A stretch of 64,000 nucleotides of DNA. It comes from Sanguibacter keddieii DSM 10542 (GTDB taxonomy: Bacteria; Actinomycetota; Actinomycetes; Actinomycetales; Cellulomonadaceae). The notes below the pieces were generated by a model. That model was not told the origin of the DNA. It saw nothing but the letters and a program-made list of their open reading frames with translations, and ran no database searches. Position 1 is the stretch's first letter. Every line of letters starts with the position of its first letter. Position numbers and translations under genes: made by a program. Of the stretch, positions 63,610 through 64,000 are shown piece after piece. The stretch lies in contig NC_013521.1 of NCBI RefSeq assembly GCF_000024925.1, positions 1,612,001-1,676,000 of the forward strand, in the 5' to 3' direction.

Positions 63610-64000
63610 ATGACGCCCGCCGCTGCGCTCGACAACCCCACGCTGGACCGGATCGTCCCCCTCGTCGAGCAGGTGCGCGCCGCGCGGCTCGCGGGGGACG
63701 GGGCTGGCGAGGACCCGGCGGACGGCCCAGGGGCCTCCGCACCCGAGATGTCCGACGAGAAGATCCGCGCCGGGACCGGCCGTGGGTGGGACGAGTGGGT
63801 CACCCTCGCGGCCGCCGGCCCGGGGCGCGACGCCTCCCACGCACAGATCGCGACCTGGGCGATCGACGACCACGGCCTCACAGGATGGTGGGGCCACGGC
63901 GTGGCCGTCGGCGTCCGCAGGCTCACGGGCCAGCGGGTCCCCGGTCAGATGGCCGACGGCACCTTCGCCGTGAGCCGCACCAAGACGCTGCCGATCACGG
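63610..64000 (+). CDS. DUF4287 domain protein (3' truncated by window edge)
   Basis: An open frame from ATG 63610 to the end of the window, 130 codons seen. After a variable N-terminus, EMSDEKIRAGTGRGWDEWVTLAAAGPGRDASHAQIATWAIDDHGLTGWWGHGVAVGVRRLTGQR matches DUF4287; in many proteins a second SRPBCC or DUF5655 domain follows. The function is unknown. The gene continues beyond the window. Confidence 0.8.
   Translation, partial: MTPAAALDNPTLDRIVPLVEQVRAARLAGDGAGEDPADGPGASAPEMSDEKIRAGTGRGWDEWVTLAAAGPGRDASHAQIATWAIDDHGLTGWWGHGVAVGVRRLTGQRVPGQMADGTFAVSRTKTLPIT

Overview
The window is about 64 kb of very GC-rich DNA with codon use, GTG starts and gene content typical of an actinobacterium: mycothiol-type hydrolase families, an LMW arsenate reductase fused to ArsR, a DtxR box, and many LacI- and TetR-controlled glycoside hydrolases. 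It most resembles Micrococcales of the Cellulomonas/Sanguibacter kind. That placement is an inference from style, since no rRNA gene is present.

Layout. 1-8.6 kb: the end of a GH2 beta-galactosidase, two aldo/keto reductases, a DUF2255 relic, an XRE/MmyB regulator, a YdeI-like protein, and a TetR/MDR-oxidoreductase divergent pair with two tandem operators. 8.6-10.6 kb: a 32-residue leader peptide ending in a cysteine tract, followed by a cystine-type symporter; this looks like a cysteine-responsive attenuator. 10.7-14.6 kb: ordinary small enzymes and uncharacterised genes. 14.7-20.15 kb: a complete lasso-peptide cluster on the minus strand (precursor, cyclase, RRE protein, protease, ABC exporter, O-methyltransferase) with visibly lower GC than its flanks. 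The 38-codon precursor encodes the core GLGRLLADRVIPVGRLVP, which is lassomycin-like. 20.3-24.5 kb: a secreted GH18 endo-beta-N-acetylglucosaminidase and a cytoplasmic GH92 alpha-mannosidase, each behind the same LacI-type operator. 24.5-30.4 kb: membrane proteins (DUF418, VanZ), two TetR regulators, a DHFR-like reductase and a second aldo/keto reductase pair. 30.6-40.3 kb: an MFS gene and an arsenic-resistance island (ArsO-like flavoprotein, trxB, arsC, arsR-arsC fusion, acr3, arsN1-like, arsR, a second arsenite-type permease, MerR) punctuated by three copies of a palindromic repeat. 40.5-46.2 kb: an iron-siderophore binding lipoprotein under a DtxR box, an esterase/MFS operon and a large Imm61-like protein. 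46.2-55.1 kb: a LacI regulator divergent from a sugar ABC importer, a GH5-type putative beta-mannosidase and a GH38 alpha-mannosidase. 55.1-64 kb: two regulator/transporter or regulator/oxidoreductase units, a TauE/SafE exporter, a surface-anchored GH53 galactanase, and a DUF4287 gene cut by the right edge.

How the parts work together. The LacI operators at 20.3, 21.3 and 47.3 kb share one sequence, and each embeds a -35 hexamer. They tie the GH18 and GH92 genes to the ABC/GH5/GH38 operon 26 kb away. Together these encode a plausible route for high-mannose N-glycan use: secreted release by GH18, import, then cytoplasmic trimming by GH92, GH38 and GH5. The lasso cluster is compact, with four-base overlaps at three of its junctions, and should make a cationic, C-terminally methylated lasso peptide of the lassomycin type. 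The arsenic island combines arsenate reduction, thioredoxin recycling, two arsenite-type permeases and an acetyltransferase.

The most notable items are the lasso precursor (a gene too short for routine gene calling), the cysteine attenuator and the split N-glycan regulon. No tRNA, rRNA, CRISPR array, transposase or integrase was seen.
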